In this document: piece after piece, positions 47,645 to 58,166 of the stretch | How positions within the stretch are numbered: the stretch's first letter is position 1 | Layout of the letters: each line of letters begins with the position of its first letter | From: Deinococcus marmoris DSM 12784 | GTDB lineage: Bacteria; Deinococcota; Deinococci; Deinococcales; Deinococcaceae | Direction of reading: 5' to 3' | DNA length: 64,000 nt | Assembly (NCBI RefSeq): GCF_000701405.1 | Contig: NZ_JNIV01000001.1 | Coordinates: forward strand, 62,001 to 126,000 | Notes under the pieces: model-generated | What the model saw: the letters and a program-made list of their open reading frames with translations, nothing else | What the model was told of the DNA's origin: nothing | The model's database searches: none | Position numbers and translations under genes: made by a program

Positions 47645-49426
47645 GTGACCACCTCACCCGGCTTCTCCCCGGCACCACAGCCAAAGTCAGCACAGGCCCC
47701 ACAGCCCGCATCGTCGTCCCACTCGGCCCGCCAAGCGCCCGTGATCGCGGACGCGGCGTATCTGGCCAGCCTCAAGAAAGTCACGCAGTATTACCTCGTC
47801 ACCGCGTTCCTGGCGCTGCTGGTCGGCACGCTGATGGGGCCGCTCCAGGCGCTGAATTACGGCGGCATCAACGTCTACGACAACCCCATTCTCAAGGCAC
47901 TGCTCAAATCGTATTACCAGGGGCTGAGCCTGCACGGCGTTCTCAACGCGCTGGTGTTCACGCAGTTCTTTATCAGCGGCTTCCTGCTGTACCTGCCCGC
48001 GCGTGATCTGGGCATGAAAATCAACATGAAGTTCGCGTGGTTCACGTATGTCCTGATGACCGCCGGGCTGCTGACCGCCGCCGTGCCGCTGCTGACCAAC
48101 GACGCCACACTGCTCTACACCTTTTACCCGCCGATGGAAGGCAGCCCGGTGTTCTATATCGGCGCAGCGGTCATGGTGGGATCGAGCCTGCTGGTGGTGG
48201 GGCAGGTAGTCAATATGTGGATGCGCTGGAAACGTGCCAATCCGGGCAGCGTGACCCCGCTGGTGGCCTTCATGTCCGTCGCCACCTGGATGATGTGGGC
48301 GGTGGCCGCGCTGGGCATCGTGACCGAGGTGGTCTTTTTGCTGATTCCCTGGTCGCTGGGCTGGGTGGCCGGGGTGGACCCGCTGATCTCCAAAACACTC
48401 TTCTGGTGGACCGGGCACGCCATCGTTTATTTCTGGGTGCTGCCCGCTTACATCGCGTGGTACGCCTTCCTGCCCAACCACGCCGGGGGCCGCATCGTCT
48501 CTGAACCGCTGGTCCGGCTGACCTTCGTGATGTTCCTGCTGAATTCCACCCCGGTGGGCCTGCACCACCAGTACGCGGACCCCAACATCTCGGTCACCTG
48601 GAAGACCATGCACATGTTCCTGACCTTCCTGATCGCCATTCCCAGCCTGCTCACCGCCTTCAGTGTGGCCGCCTCGCTGGAAGACGCGGCGCGGGCGCGG
48701 GGCGGGCGTGGCCTGTTCGGCTGGATGCTCAAGCTGCCGTGGGGCAGGCCCACCTTCAGCGCCCCGGTGCTGGCGATGGTCTCGTTCATCCTGGGCGGGG
48801 CAGGGGGCATCGTGAATGCCAGTTCCACATTTGCGCCCGTCATCCACAACACGGCCTGGATTCCCGGCCACTTCCACATCACCGTGGGCACGGCCACCAC
48901 GCTGACCTTCATGGGCATCTCGTTGTGGCTCATTCCGCACCTGACCGGCAAGCGGATGCCCAGTGTCCGCCTCGCCTCGGCGGCGGTCTGGACGTGGTTC
49001 GTGGGTATGATGGTCTTTGCGCTGGGGATGCACTGGCAGGGCCTGTACGGCGTGCCGCGCCGCGCCCTAGTCAGCGCCACGGCCCAGAGCGTCTACCGCG
49101 ATATGCCCATAGCCATTCCGCAACTGCTGACCGCCATCAGCGGCGTGATCCTGCTGGTCAGCGCCGTGCTGTATTTCTACGTGCTGTTCCGCATGTTGCT
49201 CTCCAAGCGCGTGGACGACGGCGAGGTCAGCTCCCCGATTCCCTACAGCGAGGTGATCAGCCCCGCCGGAACCAAGCTGGCCGGAGCGAGCGCCCTGGTG
49301 CGCTACACCGAGCCGTTGCTGGCGCTGTGGGGTGTGGCGCTGCTGCTGGTGCTGCTGATGTACGGTCCGGTGCTGGCCCGCCTGTTTGCCAACGCCGAAC
49401 TTGTCCCCGGCTGGAGGCTGTACTGA
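47645..49426 (+). CDS. Cytochrome c oxidase subunit I, ba3/B-type haem-copper oxidase
   Basis: 593-aa polytopic protein, terminal oxidase that reduces O2 and pumps protons. Haem and CuB ligands appear in QGLSLHGVLNALVFTQFF, WWTGHAIVYFWVLPAYIAWYAFLPNHAGG (active-site His-Tyr region) and HHQYADPNISVTWKTMH and NTAWIPGHFHITVGT. GTG 47645 (MTTSPGFSPAP) has AAAGGAG upstream; the longer open frame runs back into the repeat element and is not believed. Confidence 0.93.
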   Translation: MTTSPGFSPAPQPKSAQAPQPASSSHSARQAPVIADAAYLASLKKVTQYYLVTAFLALLVGTLMGPLQALNYGGINVYDNPILKALLKSYYQGLSLHGVLNALVFTQFFISGFLLYLPARDLGMKINMKFAWFTYVLMTAGLLTAAVPLLTNDATLLYTFYPPMEGSPVFYIGAAVMVGSSLLVVGQVVNMWMRWKRANPGSVTPLVAFMSVATWMMWAVAALGIVTEVVFLLIPWSLGWVAGVDPLISKTLFWWTGHAIVYFWVLPAYIAWYAFLPNHAGGRIVSEPLVRLTFVMFLLNSTPVGLHHQYADPNISVTWKTMHMFLTFLIAIPSLLTAFSVAASLEDAARARGGRGLFGWMLKLPWGRPTFSAPVLAMVSFILGGAGGIVNASSTFAPVIHNTAWIPGHFHITVGTATTLTFMGISLWLIPHLTGKRMPSVRLASAAVWTWFVGMMVFALGMHWQGLYGVPRRALVSATAQSVYRDMPIAIPQLLTAISGVILLVSAVLYFYVLFRMLLSKRVDDGEVSSPIPYSEVISPAGTKLAGASALVRYTEPLLALWGVALLLVLLMYGPVLARLFANAELVPGWRLY

Positions 49427-49857
49427 TGAGCGATGAAACTGGACACGAGCGCGGATTTTCAGGCCGCGAGATCACTGCCGCCGTGGTGTTCGTGGTGCTG
49501 GCGGGGGTGATCGCCTTCACCTCCTATTTTGCCGGAATGGGCATGTCCGGCGGCGCGGGCGCGGGCGAGATGACGGCGGCGGTGGCCAGCGCCCCGGTCA
49601 ACGGCGAGTCGCTGTACGCCAGCAGTTGCGTGGGCTGCCACGGTGCGGGGGCGGTGGGCGGCATCGGCCCGGCCCTGCTGCAAAGCGCCGCGTGGAGTGC
49701 TGCCGACTTTAACGGGGCGGTGCTGAACGGCAAGGCTCCGGGGGGCCGCGTCCTGGCCCCGGTGATGCCGCGCTTCGCCGAGTCGGGCTTTGGCGGCGAA
49801 ACGGCCACCGACGAGCAGGTGGAGGCCATCCACGCTTACGTGAAAAGCCTGCAATAG
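49426..49857 (+). CDS. Membrane-anchored c-type cytochrome
   Basis: 143 aa: N-terminal transmembrane anchor (ITAAVVFVVLAGVIAFTSYF), a Gly/Ala linker, then a cytochrome c domain with the haem motif CVGCH (SLYASSCVGCHGAGAVGGIGPAL) and the distal Met in VMPRFAESG. The start overlaps the oxidase subunit I stop (TGATG). Probable electron donor to the oxidase. Confidence 0.9.
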   Translation: MSDETGHERGFSGREITAAVVFVVLAGVIAFTSYFAGMGMSGGAGAGEMTAAVASAPVNGESLYASSCVGCHGAGAVGGIGPALLQSAAWSAADFNGAVLNGKAPGGRVLAPVMPRFAESGFGGETATDEQVEAIHAYVKSLQ

Positions 49858-49873
49858 CGCGGGGTATGGGACT

Positions 49874-49902
49874 GGGGCGGAGAATGGACGGTTCTCCGCC
49901 CC
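49874..49902 (+). terminator. Strong stem-loop after the oxidase operon
   Basis: GGGGCGGAGAA / TTCTCCGCCCC, 11 bp with a 7-nt loop, 17 bp past the cytochrome stop. No T-run follows, so termination may need other factors. Confidence 0.6.
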
Positions 49903-50251
49903 CGGTCCTGCGAAGGGTGGGCGGCTCAGGTTTGTTCGTCCTGTCAGTCTGGCAAGGTCATGGCGGGGCGGAACTGTATTTATCCCCGTAGATCCATCCT
50001 CCTGGGACGTCGCCGTTGAGCGCTGTGCGCTTGTCTGCGTGGTTTGATTTCCCGTTCTCTGCGGCCAATCGGAATCCATCTGGGGGGACCGGCCACTCTG
50101 GAGTAGAAACTGACCGCCCATCCGTTCTGACCCCGACGAGGAAAACCTTACCTAGCTCTTTCAATTTGAAGTCGTAAGATATGCTGACGCCCGCCCCGGA
50201 CGTGTGGAGCTTCTTTATGCAAAGACTTATGCCAAAAACAGTCATGATAAT

Positions 50252-50265
50252 TTTGAGCGCTCAAA
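50252..50265. promoter_or_regulatory. Palindrome TTTGAGCGCTCAAA (candidate operator)
   Basis: 14-bp perfect palindrome; shares the core GAGCGCTC with the palindrome at 50525-50538. Possible binding site for a dimeric regulator of the exopolysaccharide operon. Confidence 0.4.
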
Positions 50266-50524
50266 GCGCCGTCCCGCTTTCCTTCGTTACATTCTGCCTC
50301 GCCGTCCCCCCCGAATCAGGGTTGAGGCGACGTGGCACGGCCCGCTTCAGGCGTTGCCTGTGACGCCACCAGGCTGCGCTATACACCCTACCGGAAGGCA
50401 GAGACAGTGCATTTTCCGCCGGGTGGCCGATGTATACAGCACGGATTCACACGGCACCAATGCCTACAGGACCGATCTACACAGCGCAGTGCAATTGATC
50501 TGTTTGGTTGAGATTCAGCCGAAT

Positions 50525-50538
50525 CTGGAGCGCTCCAG
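50525..50538. promoter_or_regulatory. Palindrome CTGGAGCGCTCCAG overlapping the ribosome site
   Basis: 14-bp perfect palindrome ending at the base before the GTG start of the Wzz/kinase gene and containing its GGAG ribosome site. As RNA it could hide that site; as DNA it could bind a regulator. Confidence 0.4.
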
Positions 50539-52203
50539 GTGAGTCTCCTTCCATCTGAGCTGCCGCCCAGATCGCGCCCTCCAGCGGCAACGTCTCCAGA
50601 GCCGGACAACGAAATCGAACTGGGGGCGCTGTGGCAGGGCGTCCGAAAGCGCCTGCCATGGATTCTGGGGGCCACGGCGCTGGTGACGGCAGGCGTGTAC
50701 CTGTGGTCGCGGACACAGCCAGACGTCTACGAGGCTTCGTCGAGTCTGGTGACGGTGGGCAGCGCCAATACTGGCGGGCTGGGCGACTTGCTGGTGACTG
50801 CGTCGCCGCTGCCGCAAGGGGCCTTACAGGAGGCCTTGCAGGGGCCCATCGTGCTGGGCGAGATTATCCGACGCATTGGAGTGGAAGCGTCGGTTGCTCC
50901 AGAAGTTCGCGCAGAACTGGCCGCTGACCTGCAAGAACAGTTGCAGAAGCGCGATCTAAAGACGGTGGAATTGCAGTCCCGGCTGGATCCGGGCGGCAAC
51001 GGCATCTACACGGTTACGGCCCAGGCCCCCACCCCACAGGCCGCTACCATCCTGACCGATCTGAGTGCCCAGGCACTGCTCGACTGGGACCGTGGCCGTG
51101 CCCTGTCCAGTGTCGAGCGGGCCGAGCGGGGCCTGCGTGCCCAGCTCGGCGAAATTGATCGGCAACTGGCTCAGGACGGCTTGCCGCAACTGGAGCGTCA
51201 GACCCTGGTAGCTGCCCGCGCAAGCGCCCAGCGCAGTTTGGCTCAGGCGGGCATCCAGGCGCAGGGGGCCGCCGGATTTCTGGACTTGGTGGCCCCGGCG
51301 GTGGTTCCGCTTGACAGGGTGGCCCCCAAACCTACCCGCAACGCGGTACTGGCCGGGCTGTTGACCCTGTTGCTGGGAGCGGGAGTCGCGGCCCTGCGCA
51401 CGGTCACGGACCGCACCGCCCGCAGTGAGGATGACCTGCTGATGTTTGGCCTGCCTACCCTGGGGAGCATTCCCCGACTGCGCCGGCGCGACATCGTGTT
51501 CAGCGGCATCGTCCGTGCGGCGCGTGAGGCCGGATTGTATGAGGCAGTGGGCTTTTTGCGGGTCAACCTGCTGACCCGTATCGGGGAGAGGTCCGGCCAG
51601 AGTGTCATGGTCACCTCGACGGTGCCCGGCGAGGGCAAGAGCAGTCTGATCGCCACCCTGGCTGATGGGCTAGCCACCAGTGGTAAGCGCGTTCTGATCA
51701 TCGATGCGGACATGCGCCGGGGGACTCAGCAGGCTGTCTGGGACAAATACCAGCATGATCACCAGTGGACCCAACTGGTAGGTGAGGGCGGCGCACGGAC
51801 CTTACAGGAGGCCCTGCTCGATCCTGGCAACGTTCAGGTCATGGAAGCGGAAGCCAATCTGCATCTGCTCCCTGCCGGGCCGGGACTGCAAGACAGTTTG
51901 GGCCAGCTCAACCGCGCCGACCTGGGCGCACGGTTGGCCGAGTGGGGCAAGGGCTACGATCTGATCCTGATCGACAGCCCCCCGCTGCTGGCCCTAGCGG
52001 ACGCCCTGGTGCTGGGCGGACAGGTCGATCACGTCCTGCTGGTGGTCGAGGAAGGCAAGACCAGTTTGCAGGCGGTCAAGCAGAGCCTGCGCCGCGCCCA
52101 GGGTGGTAATCTGGACATCCTGGGCTTCGTGCTGAACAAGGTTGTGGCCACCTCGGAAAACCGCAGCTATGGTTACGACTACGCTCCTAGGTTAAAGGAC
52201 TAG
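50539..52203 (+). CDS. Polysaccharide chain-length determinant fused to tyrosine kinase (Wzz/Wzc-like)
   Basis: 554 aa. N-terminal Wzz domain with two transmembrane helices ([18 protein letters not shown] and [25 protein letters not shown] segment) around a periplasmic region. C-terminal BY-kinase: Walker [18 protein letters not shown], Walker A' [11 protein letters not shown], Walker [18 protein letters not shown], and a tyrosine-rich tail [12 protein letters not shown] for autophosphorylation. It controls polymer length and export. First gene of the exopolysaccharide operon. Confidence 0.92.
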   Translation: MSLLPSELPPRSRPPAATSPEPDNEIELGALWQGVRKRLPWILGATALVTAGVYLWSRTQPDVYEASSSLVTVGSANTGGLGDLLVTASPLPQGALQEALQGPIVLGEIIRRIGVEASVAPEVRAELAADLQEQLQKRDLKTVELQSRLDPGGNGIYTVTAQAPTPQAATILTDLSAQALLDWDRGRALSSVERAERGLRAQLGEIDRQLAQDGLPQLERQTLVAARASAQRSLAQAGIQAQGAAGFLDLVAPAVVPLDRVAPKPTRNAVLAGLLTLLLGAGVAALRTVTDRTARSEDDLLMFGLPTLGSIPRLRRRDIVFSGIVRAAREAGLYEAVGFLRVNLLTRIGERSGQSVMVTSTVPGEGKSSLIATLADGLATSGKRVLIIDADMRRGTQQAVWDKYQHDHQWTQLVGEGGARTLQEALLDPGNVQVMEAEANLHLLPAGPGLQDSLGQLNRADLGARLAEWGKGYDLILIDSPPLLALADALVLGGQVDHVLLVVEEGKTSLQAVKQSLRRAQGGNLDILGFVLNKVVATSENRSYGYDYAPRLKD

Positions 52204-53648
52204 TGTCTGTGGGCATTCTTTCCCCCACTCCCCCTGCTGTCCGGTCTGCGGAGCGCCAACGCGTCAAGGTCTTTTCCAGTGTTCCGCAGGGCCTGACACT
52301 GGTCATAGGCGACATCGTGAGCCTGCTGCTGGTCGCCAGCCTGACGCCGCTGATTCTGCACCTCACGGGCTGGCAGACGATGGCCCCACTGAACATCGTG
52401 GTGTGGGGGGGAATCTGGCTGGTCTGGCGGGCGTACCAGGGGTTGTATCCCGGTTATGGCCGCTCCCCGCAGACCGAGCTGCGCCTGCATGTGGTGGGCA
52501 CCCTGCAAACGGCGGGCCTGCAATTGGCCGCCGCGCTGACCCTGCAATATTTTTCCGCCGTCGCGCCGGGTGTGCTGCTGATGTGGCTGGGACTGATGCT
52601 GGTGTCGCTGCCGGTGCGTTACGCCCTGCGTAGCCTGTTGATCCGCTGGAAGATGTACGGACGTCCCATCAGCGTGATCGGTGCGGGCATCACTGCCGAG
52701 ATGGCAATTGACCACCTGATTCAGAACCCGTCCTATGGCCTGAATCCGCTGTACGCCTACGACGACAATCCGGCTCTACACGGTCAGACCATTCAGGGCA
52801 TCCCGGTGGTGGGTCCCATCGAACAGGCCTTGACCGAGCCGCGCACGGAGCAGGCGCTGATCTCCATTCCCGGCGCGCGCGCCGACACCCAGCGTTGGCT
52901 GGTGAACAGCATTTACAGCGCCTTTCCATTGACCTGGGTGATCCCCGATCTGCTGGGCGTGCCCAATCAAGCGTTGCAACCGCATAACATCGGTACCATC
53001 GTCAGCCTGGAAATTCGCAACAACCTGCGCAGCGCCCGCGCCCGCCTGACCAAGCGCGGCTTCGATCTGCTGGGCGCTGGCTTGGGCAGCGTGCTGATCT
53101 CGCCCATTTTGCTGCTGATCGCCCTGGCGATCCGGCTGGACAGTCCTGGCCCCGCCGTGTACAGCGCCCGCCGCCTGGGCTGCGACGGCCAGCCCTTCGG
53201 CTGTCTGAAGTTCCGCAGTATGCACCGTGACGCGGAAGCCAAATTGCAGGAGGTGCTGGACGCCGATCCGGCGCTGAAGGCCGAGTTTGCGGCCACCCAC
53301 AAGCTCAAGGACGACCCACGGGTCACGCGGGTGGGGGCATTCCTGCGCCGCACCAGTCTGGACGAGCTGCCGCAGTTGCTGAACGTGCTGCGCGGCGAGA
53401 TGAGTCTGGTGGGGCCGCGCCCGATCGTGCAGGCCGAGATCGAGAAGTACGGCGACACCTATGCCATCTACCATCAGGTTCGTCCTGGCATGACCGGCTA
53501 CTGGCAGGCCAATGGACGCAGCGACACCAGTTACGATGAGCGCGTGGCGATGGACCAGTTTTACGTGACTAACTGGTCCCCCTGGCTTGATCTGGTGGTG
53601 CTGATTCAGACGGTGCGGGTTGTGGTTAAGGGTAAGGGCGCGTATTGA
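52203..53648 (+). CDS. Polyprenyl-phosphate sugar-1-phosphate transferase (priming glycosyltransferase)
   Basis: 481 aa, WbaP/CpsE type. Several N-terminal helices, a Rossmann-like middle ([18 protein letters not shown]), one helix ([16 protein letters not shown]) and the catalytic domain with [54 protein letters not shown] and [17 protein letters not shown]. It transfers the first sugar phosphate to undecaprenyl phosphate. GTG overlaps the previous stop (TAGTG). Confidence 0.93.
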   Translation: MSVGILSPTPPAVRSAERQRVKVFSSVPQGLTLVIGDIVSLLLVASLTPLILHLTGWQTMAPLNIVVWGGIWLVWRAYQGLYPGYGRSPQTELRLHVVGTLQTAGLQLAAALTLQYFSAVAPGVLLMWLGLMLVSLPVRYALRSLLIRWKMYGRPISVIGAGITAEMAIDHLIQNPSYGLNPLYAYDDNPALHGQTIQGIPVVGPIEQALTEPRTEQALISIPGARADTQRWLVNSIYSAFPLTWVIPDLLGVPNQALQPHNIGTIVSLEIRNNLRSARARLTKRGFDLLGAGLGSVLISPILLLIALAIRLDSPGPAVYSARRLGCDGQPFGCLKFRSMHRDAEAKLQEVLDADPALKAEFAATHKLKDDPRVTRVGAFLRRTSLDELPQLLNVLRGEMSLVGPRPIVQAEIEKYGDTYAIYHQVRPGMTGYWQANGRSDTSYDERVAMDQFYVTNWSPWLDLVVLIQTVRVVVKGKGAY

Positions 53649-53651
53649 AAT

Positions 53652-54896
53652 ATGCAGCAACCCAAGATACTTAAAAATTTTCTCCTCCTCCTCGGTTTGC
53701 AAGCTTCGGGTTTTATACTTCCACTGATCTCATTTCCCTATTTGGCCCGAACCCTTGGCATCGAAGTTCTTGGTATTTTCTCACTTGTTCAAGCTATATC
53801 GATCATCGTTACAGTTATCGCTGATTACGGTTACATCACCACTGGCACGCAGAGGGTTTCTGTTCATAGGGACGATTATATCTATCTGGGAAAACTGATT
53901 AATGCGTCGCTCTCGTTGCGGCTTCTGATTGCGTGCCTAGCATCATGTATCGGTATCTTCTACCTTATTTTTGCACTGCCGAGTGGTCAAGTAGAGTTAT
54001 TGAGCTTGCTTTCAGTATTGACAATGGCGCTGCTAGGTTCACTCAACTTCCCTTGGTTCTTTCAGGGTATTGAACGTATGCCCCAATTTACATTAATTCT
54101 TGTTGCGAGCCGTGTTGGTTCAGTTATATTATTATTTTTATTAGTTTCTGGTCCAAGGAGTTTGAGTGCGGCACTGTGGATTAACATATTACCCCAACTG
54201 GTTGGAGCAATATACTGTTTATACTATTTCTCAAAAAAATTGATGTGGCGCTACGAGATCCCAAAATTCTCAATTGTAAAAGAAGAGGCCCAGAATGGCT
54301 GGCACTTCTTTACCCCTACGTTTTATAGTATTTTCTTCACCCAAATGGGTCTTGTAGCACTTGGACTCTATCAGAGTCAGGCTGTTGTGGGGGGATATGC
54401 TGTTATGGATCGCTTGGCTAAAGCGGTGGCGAGCATCAACGGTGCTGTCAACCAGGCCGTATATCCTCAAGCTGCACTGGCAATGTCTCGTTCACATGCT
54501 GAGGGCGTGCAGGTAATCAAGAAATATGCCGCAATCTTTCTGCCATTTTTTTTGCTAGTTTGCATTGCTTTGGCAATTGCCAGTCCACTCATAGTTAAAC
54601 TTCTATTCGGTCAAGTATATGTGAAATTCTCGGATGCCTTGAGTCTTCTTGCTATATTTATATTTGCTTCCGCCATAAATACTTTTATAGGCGTGATTTA
54701 TATGACAACTTCTGGAAGACAGAAAGAGTATAGTAATGCTGTTTTATTTGGAACCTGTCTTGCCATGTTAATTTACTTTTTGGCTCCAAAGTTAATTGGC
54801 TATTATGCACCAGTATTGGGCCTCATATCAGGAGAAAGTGCTATTCTAATATTTATTGTTTATAAATTACTTAAAGGAGATAAAAATTATGTTTGA
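53652..54896 (+). CDS. Polysaccharide flippase (Wzx-like)
   Basis: 414-aa membrane protein with about 12 helices, polysaccharide-biosynthesis/MOP type: ILPLISFPYLARTLGIEVLGIFSLVQAISIIVTVIADYGY at the start is characteristic. It should flip the lipid-linked repeat unit. From here to about 58.3 kb the DNA is markedly AT-rich with different codon use, indicating acquisition by transfer. Confidence 0.88.
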   Translation: MQQPKILKNFLLLLGLQASGFILPLISFPYLARTLGIEVLGIFSLVQAISIIVTVIADYGYITTGTQRVSVHRDDYIYLGKLINASLSLRLLIACLASCIGIFYLIFALPSGQVELLSLLSVLTMALLGSLNFPWFFQGIERMPQFTLILVASRVGSVILLFLLVSGPRSLSAALWINILPQLVGAIYCLYYFSKKLMWRYEIPKFSIVKEEAQNGWHFFTPTFYSIFFTQMGLVALGLYQSQAVVGGYAVMDRLAKAVASINGAVNQAVYPQAALAMSRSHAEGVQVIKKYAAIFLPFFLLVCIALAIASPLIVKLLFGQVYVKFSDALSLLAIFIFASAINTFIGVIYMTTSGRQKEYSNAVLFGTCLAMLIYFLAPKLIGYYAPVLGLISGESAILIFIVYKLLKGDKNYV

Positions 54897-55971
54897 TTAT
54901 ATTTTCATACTTCCGCAAATATCTTTACGGCCTATTGGAGGTTATAAAATTGTCTATGAGTACTCTAAAAGGCTAAGTGACCTTGGTTATAAGATCGCAA
55001 TCATACATGTAAGAACAAAGCGCAAAGTAGTATTCAGGAGAATTAAAATAAATCTTCTTCTTGCATATAACCGAATTGTATTAAAGGAAGTTTTACCCTG
55101 GTTCCCGGTGGCGGATGGGATTAAATTTGTTGAGATGGATGAAGATAAAATTTTACTTGAAAGTGGCATTACATCAAGTTGTTACATTGCGACAGCGTGG
55201 GACACGGCGGCAATCACTAAGTCGCTCACGGAACTTCATGATGCTGAGGGCCTATATTTGATTCAAGGTTATGAAAGCTGGAGTGCTTCAGAAGAGGAAT
55301 TACTTGCAACCTATAGATCAGGGCTAAAAAATGTAGCCGTTTCTAAATGGCTAAAAGGTATTGTTGCCGATTCTGGAGCAGATTGTGAGTATCTACCGAA
55401 TTCAATTGATTTAAATATCTTCTATATCAGCATTACGCCAGAGATGCGCTTTAAGTATACTGTACTAACAATGTTTCACGAATCAACTTTGAAAGGTTTC
55501 GAAGATGTTATAAAATCTTGTGAAATAGTGAGAGTAAGTCACCCAGATACAAGATTTTGTGCTTTCGGAGCCTACGAAGTAAAGGGAAGAATACCAGAAT
55601 GGATGACATACTTTTACCTTCCCTCGCAGGAAGTCTTGAGACGGCTCTATAACGAATCTGCAATTTTTGTTTCGGGAAGTTACTCAGAGGGATGGGGCCT
55701 TGCCCCCTCAGAGGCTATGCTATGCGGCTGCGCTCTTGCTATCACTGATATTCCAGGTCATGAAGATTTCTCGAAAAGTGGTCAATATGCACTTCTATCG
55801 CAGCCTGGTGACTGGCAAGGTATGGCATCAAATATTTCCAAGCTTTTAGATGACGATCATCTACGTCTTAAATTGGCCAGAACTGGAAGTGAATTTGTAA
55901 AACAGTTCAATTGGACTGTAGCTTTGGAGAAATTCTTAAAAATTACCCTAAGAGACAAGACCAATGGATAA
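54889..55971 (+). CDS. Glycosyltransferase, GT4-like
   Basis: 360 aa. C-terminal half has SKWLKGIVADSGADCEYLPNSID, KGFEDVIKSCEIVR and FVSGSYSEGWGLAPSEAMLCGCALAITDIPGHEDF, the GT-B donor-site pattern (E-x7-E region). N-terminal half is lysine-rich with FILPQISLRPIGGYKIVYEYSKRLSDLGY. ATG 54889 with AGGAGA upstream overlaps the flippase end by 8 bp. AT-rich island. Confidence 0.85.
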   Translation: MFDYIFILPQISLRPIGGYKIVYEYSKRLSDLGYKIAIIHVRTKRKVVFRRIKINLLLAYNRIVLKEVLPWFPVADGIKFVEMDEDKILLESGITSSCYIATAWDTAAITKSLTELHDAEGLYLIQGYESWSASEEELLATYRSGLKNVAVSKWLKGIVADSGADCEYLPNSIDLNIFYISITPEMRFKYTVLTMFHESTLKGFEDVIKSCEIVRVSHPDTRFCAFGAYEVKGRIPEWMTYFYLPSQEVLRRLYNESAIFVSGSYSEGWGLAPSEAMLCGCALAITDIPGHEDFSKSGQYALLSQPGDWQGMASNISKLLDDDHLRLKLARTGSEFVKQFNWTVALEKFLKITLRDKTNG

Positions 55972-57256
55972 CTATTTTTCTACTTCCAGATCTTTTCGCG
56001 GATCTTATTTAAGGAAGATTATTTTTTATATGAGTATAGTTATGCTTTCTATTTTACTAATAACTGGACTTGTACCCCAGCTCAATATTTTTATATTTGG
56101 CGACTATATTTATAACATAAATCTTTTTGCCCGTTTAATTTTACTTATTAATCTTTTAATTTTACTTTTGCTTTCTTCTAGGATAGATGCTACCGATATA
56201 GGTTTGAAGAGAGCCTTGATTATATTCATTGCATACGCATTTCTAACGTTTTTTGTCAATTCCGTAAAACACGATCTAGCCTACTCCCTTCAGGGGAGTC
56301 TGATGTATTTCTATCTTTTCCTTCTTTACATATTAACTTTTATTCAAAGATTTGATTTAGACAAGAATTTAGAAAAAACATTTGTCTACATAGCTATCCC
56401 ATTAGCTGGCCTAGCCATAGCTCAACATTTTACCGCCAACTCAATTTTACCTTTGGAGAGTGCAAACGGTCAATTTAAGGTTCTCAGTTGGCTTTTTTGG
56501 GACGATGGTAGATATCAAGTTAGAGGATATAGTCTATTTACCAATGCTGTTGATTTTGGGATATTTATAATATTTTGTTTAGGAATAGTAATCCAAAAAA
56601 TAGATTTTAGATTCTCAAATTATAAAAATATTTTATCTATAATAATTTTTAGCATATTGTTGATAAGTGCTTATAGTACTCTAACTAGAAATGTCTATAT
56701 TGGAGCAATCATCACTGTGCTATCTTCTATAGCATATCTTAAATTTAAAAAAAGGAAGGTACTTTTAATATTACCACTCTTATCTTTGGCATTAGGCCTC
56801 TTAATTTCTCTTTCTGGAGATATAATTCAAAAAAGTAGTATAAACTTATCAAACTCTGCCTCACTAGATATAAGACAAGAGATATGGTCTGATATTTGGC
56901 AAAAAATTTCTAATGGCGAAGTTTTAGTTATTTTGTTTGGAGATGGCAGGTATCAAGCAGAAGCTGGAAATAATATCGCCAGTTTTTTAATAGATAATTC
57001 TTTCCTCCAGTTTATCACATACCAGGGCATCTTGGGGTTGATATTATTTGCATATTTATACTTTTATATCTTAAAAAATACTTTGCGGCGTCCTAAAAAT
57101 GCATTATGGTGCGGCTTTTATGGTTTTCTAGTTGCATGGCCCGCGATGGCGGTTTTTAATATCTTAGTTCCACAGCTTGCTATCCTAACACTTTTAACGT
57201 TTTTTATCGATAAATTCTCAATTACAGGCGGTGTAAAAAATGATAGAGATACCTGA
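55964..57256 (+). CDS. O-antigen/exopolysaccharide polymerase (Wzy-like)
   Basis: 430-aa, very hydrophobic, about 11-12 helices with one larger loop (residues about 315-350: SDIWQKISNGEVLVILFGDG...AGNNIASFLIDNSFLQ), matching Wzy/O-antigen ligase topology. Low sequence similarity is normal for Wzy, so the call rests on topology and context. The most AT-rich gene of the island. Overlaps both neighbours. Confidence 0.75.
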   Translation: MDNYFSTSRSFRGSYLRKIIFYMSIVMLSILLITGLVPQLNIFIFGDYIYNINLFARLILLINLLILLLLSSRIDATDIGLKRALIIFIAYAFLTFFVNSVKHDLAYSLQGSLMYFYLFLLYILTFIQRFDLDKNLEKTFVYIAIPLAGLAIAQHFTANSILPLESANGQFKVLSWLFWDDGRYQVRGYSLFTNAVDFGIFIIFCLGIVIQKIDFRFSNYKNILSIIIFSILLISAYSTLTRNVYIGAIITVLSSIAYLKFKKRKVLLILPLLSLALGLLISLSGDIIQKSSINLSNSASLDIRQEIWSDIWQKISNGEVLVILFGDGRYQAEAGNNIASFLIDNSFLQFITYQGILGLILFAYLYFYILKNTLRRPKNALWCGFYGFLVAWPAMAVFNILVPQLAILTLLTFFIDKFSITGGVKNDRDT

Positions 57257-58166
57257 AAAAATTGATATCGTGCTGGCAACTTATAATGGAGAGAGATATT
57301 TAAACCAACAGATTCGGAGTTTACTAGACCAAACCGTCGCTTGTAATATTCTTTGTCATGACGATGGATCAAGTGATGCCACTGAAGCAATACTCCAGAG
57401 ATACATGCTTGCAGAGACGAGATTTAAAGTGATTTCACATCATTCTCTCGGCGGAGCGAGTCAAAACTTCTCGTTTCTGCTAGAAAACTCTGGAGCAGAT
57501 TATGTACTCTGTTCTGATCAAGATGATATTTGGCTTCCAGATAAGATCGAGCGTCTTATGGAGGCAATGCTTTTTTACGAAAGTGTATATGGTAGCGACA
57601 TGCCTTTACTGGTTCATAGTGACTTAGCTGTCATAGACAATCACGGAAAACTAATGGACAGATCGTTTTGGAGCTATCAACATCTCAATCCTAAATGGGG
57701 AGACCAATTCAATCTGATTTTAACGCAAAATATAGTTACTGGATGTTCTATGCTTGTTAACCGCTCGCTACTCAATAAATCTTTGCCCATTCCCACAGAG
57801 GCCATCATGCATGATTGGTGGCTTGCCTTAGTCGCTTGCTCTTTTGGAAAAATTATCTGGATTCCTGAGGCAACCGTTTTATATCGCCAGCACAGCGAAA
57901 ATGCGGTAGGCGCAAAACGTTTTGACACTCGGTACATCGCTTCAAAGTTAAGCACTTTCGGGGAAATGCAGACAAGTCTGAATTTGACTGCCGCACAGGC
58001 GACGGTTTTCGCTAAGAATTTTCCAACATCGCCTCACGCGACCCAAGCCAAATGCTACGCACAGCTTCCAGAGATGACTTACTGGCAGCGACGTCAAACC
58101 ATTATGCGAGAACGGTTTTTTAAGGTTGGTACGCTCCGCAATCTGGCTTGGATAGGGTTAATATGA
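57240..58166 (+). CDS. Glycosyltransferase, GT2 family (rhamnosyltransferase-like)
   Basis: 308 aa. IDIVLATYNGERYLNQQIRSLLDQTVACNILCHDDGSSDATEAIL, ADYVLCSDQDDIWLPDKIERL (DxDD motif typical of rhamnosyltransferases) and IMHDWWLALVACSFGKIIWIPEATVLYRQHSEN mark the family. It may add rhamnose supplied by rfbBACD. AT-rich island; overlaps the polymerase gene and, by 4 bp, the next. Confidence 0.87.
   Translation: MIEIPEKIDIVLATYNGERYLNQQIRSLLDQTVACNILCHDDGSSDATEAILQRYMLAETRFKVISHHSLGGASQNFSFLLENSGADYVLCSDQDDIWLPDKIERLMEAMLFYESVYGSDMPLLVHSDLAVIDNHGKLMDRSFWSYQHLNPKWGDQFNLILTQNIVTGCSMLVNRSLLNKSLPIPTEAIMHDWWLALVACSFGKIIWIPEATVLYRQHSENAVGAKRFDTRYIASKLSTFGEMQTSLNLTAAQATVFAKNFPTSPHATQAKCYAQLPEMTYWQRRQTIMRERFFKVGTLRNLAWIGLI

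Larger units (their letters stand above)
49903..50538. other. 636-bp intergenic region before the exopolysaccharide operon
   Basis: Lower GC than the flanks. A minus-strand frame (49958-50245) exists but lacks a start signal, codon bias or motif. The region holds two palindromes with a GAGCGCTC core (50252-50265 and 50525-50538) and a short inverted repeat AGATTC-AGCC-GAATCT (50511-50526); it probably contains the operon promoter and control sites. Confidence 0.5.

Noticed and set aside
49958..50245. 95-codon open frame on the minus strand before the exopolysaccharide operon
   Set aside because: No ribosome site or -10 box, atypical codon use, no recognisable motif; treated as non-coding.
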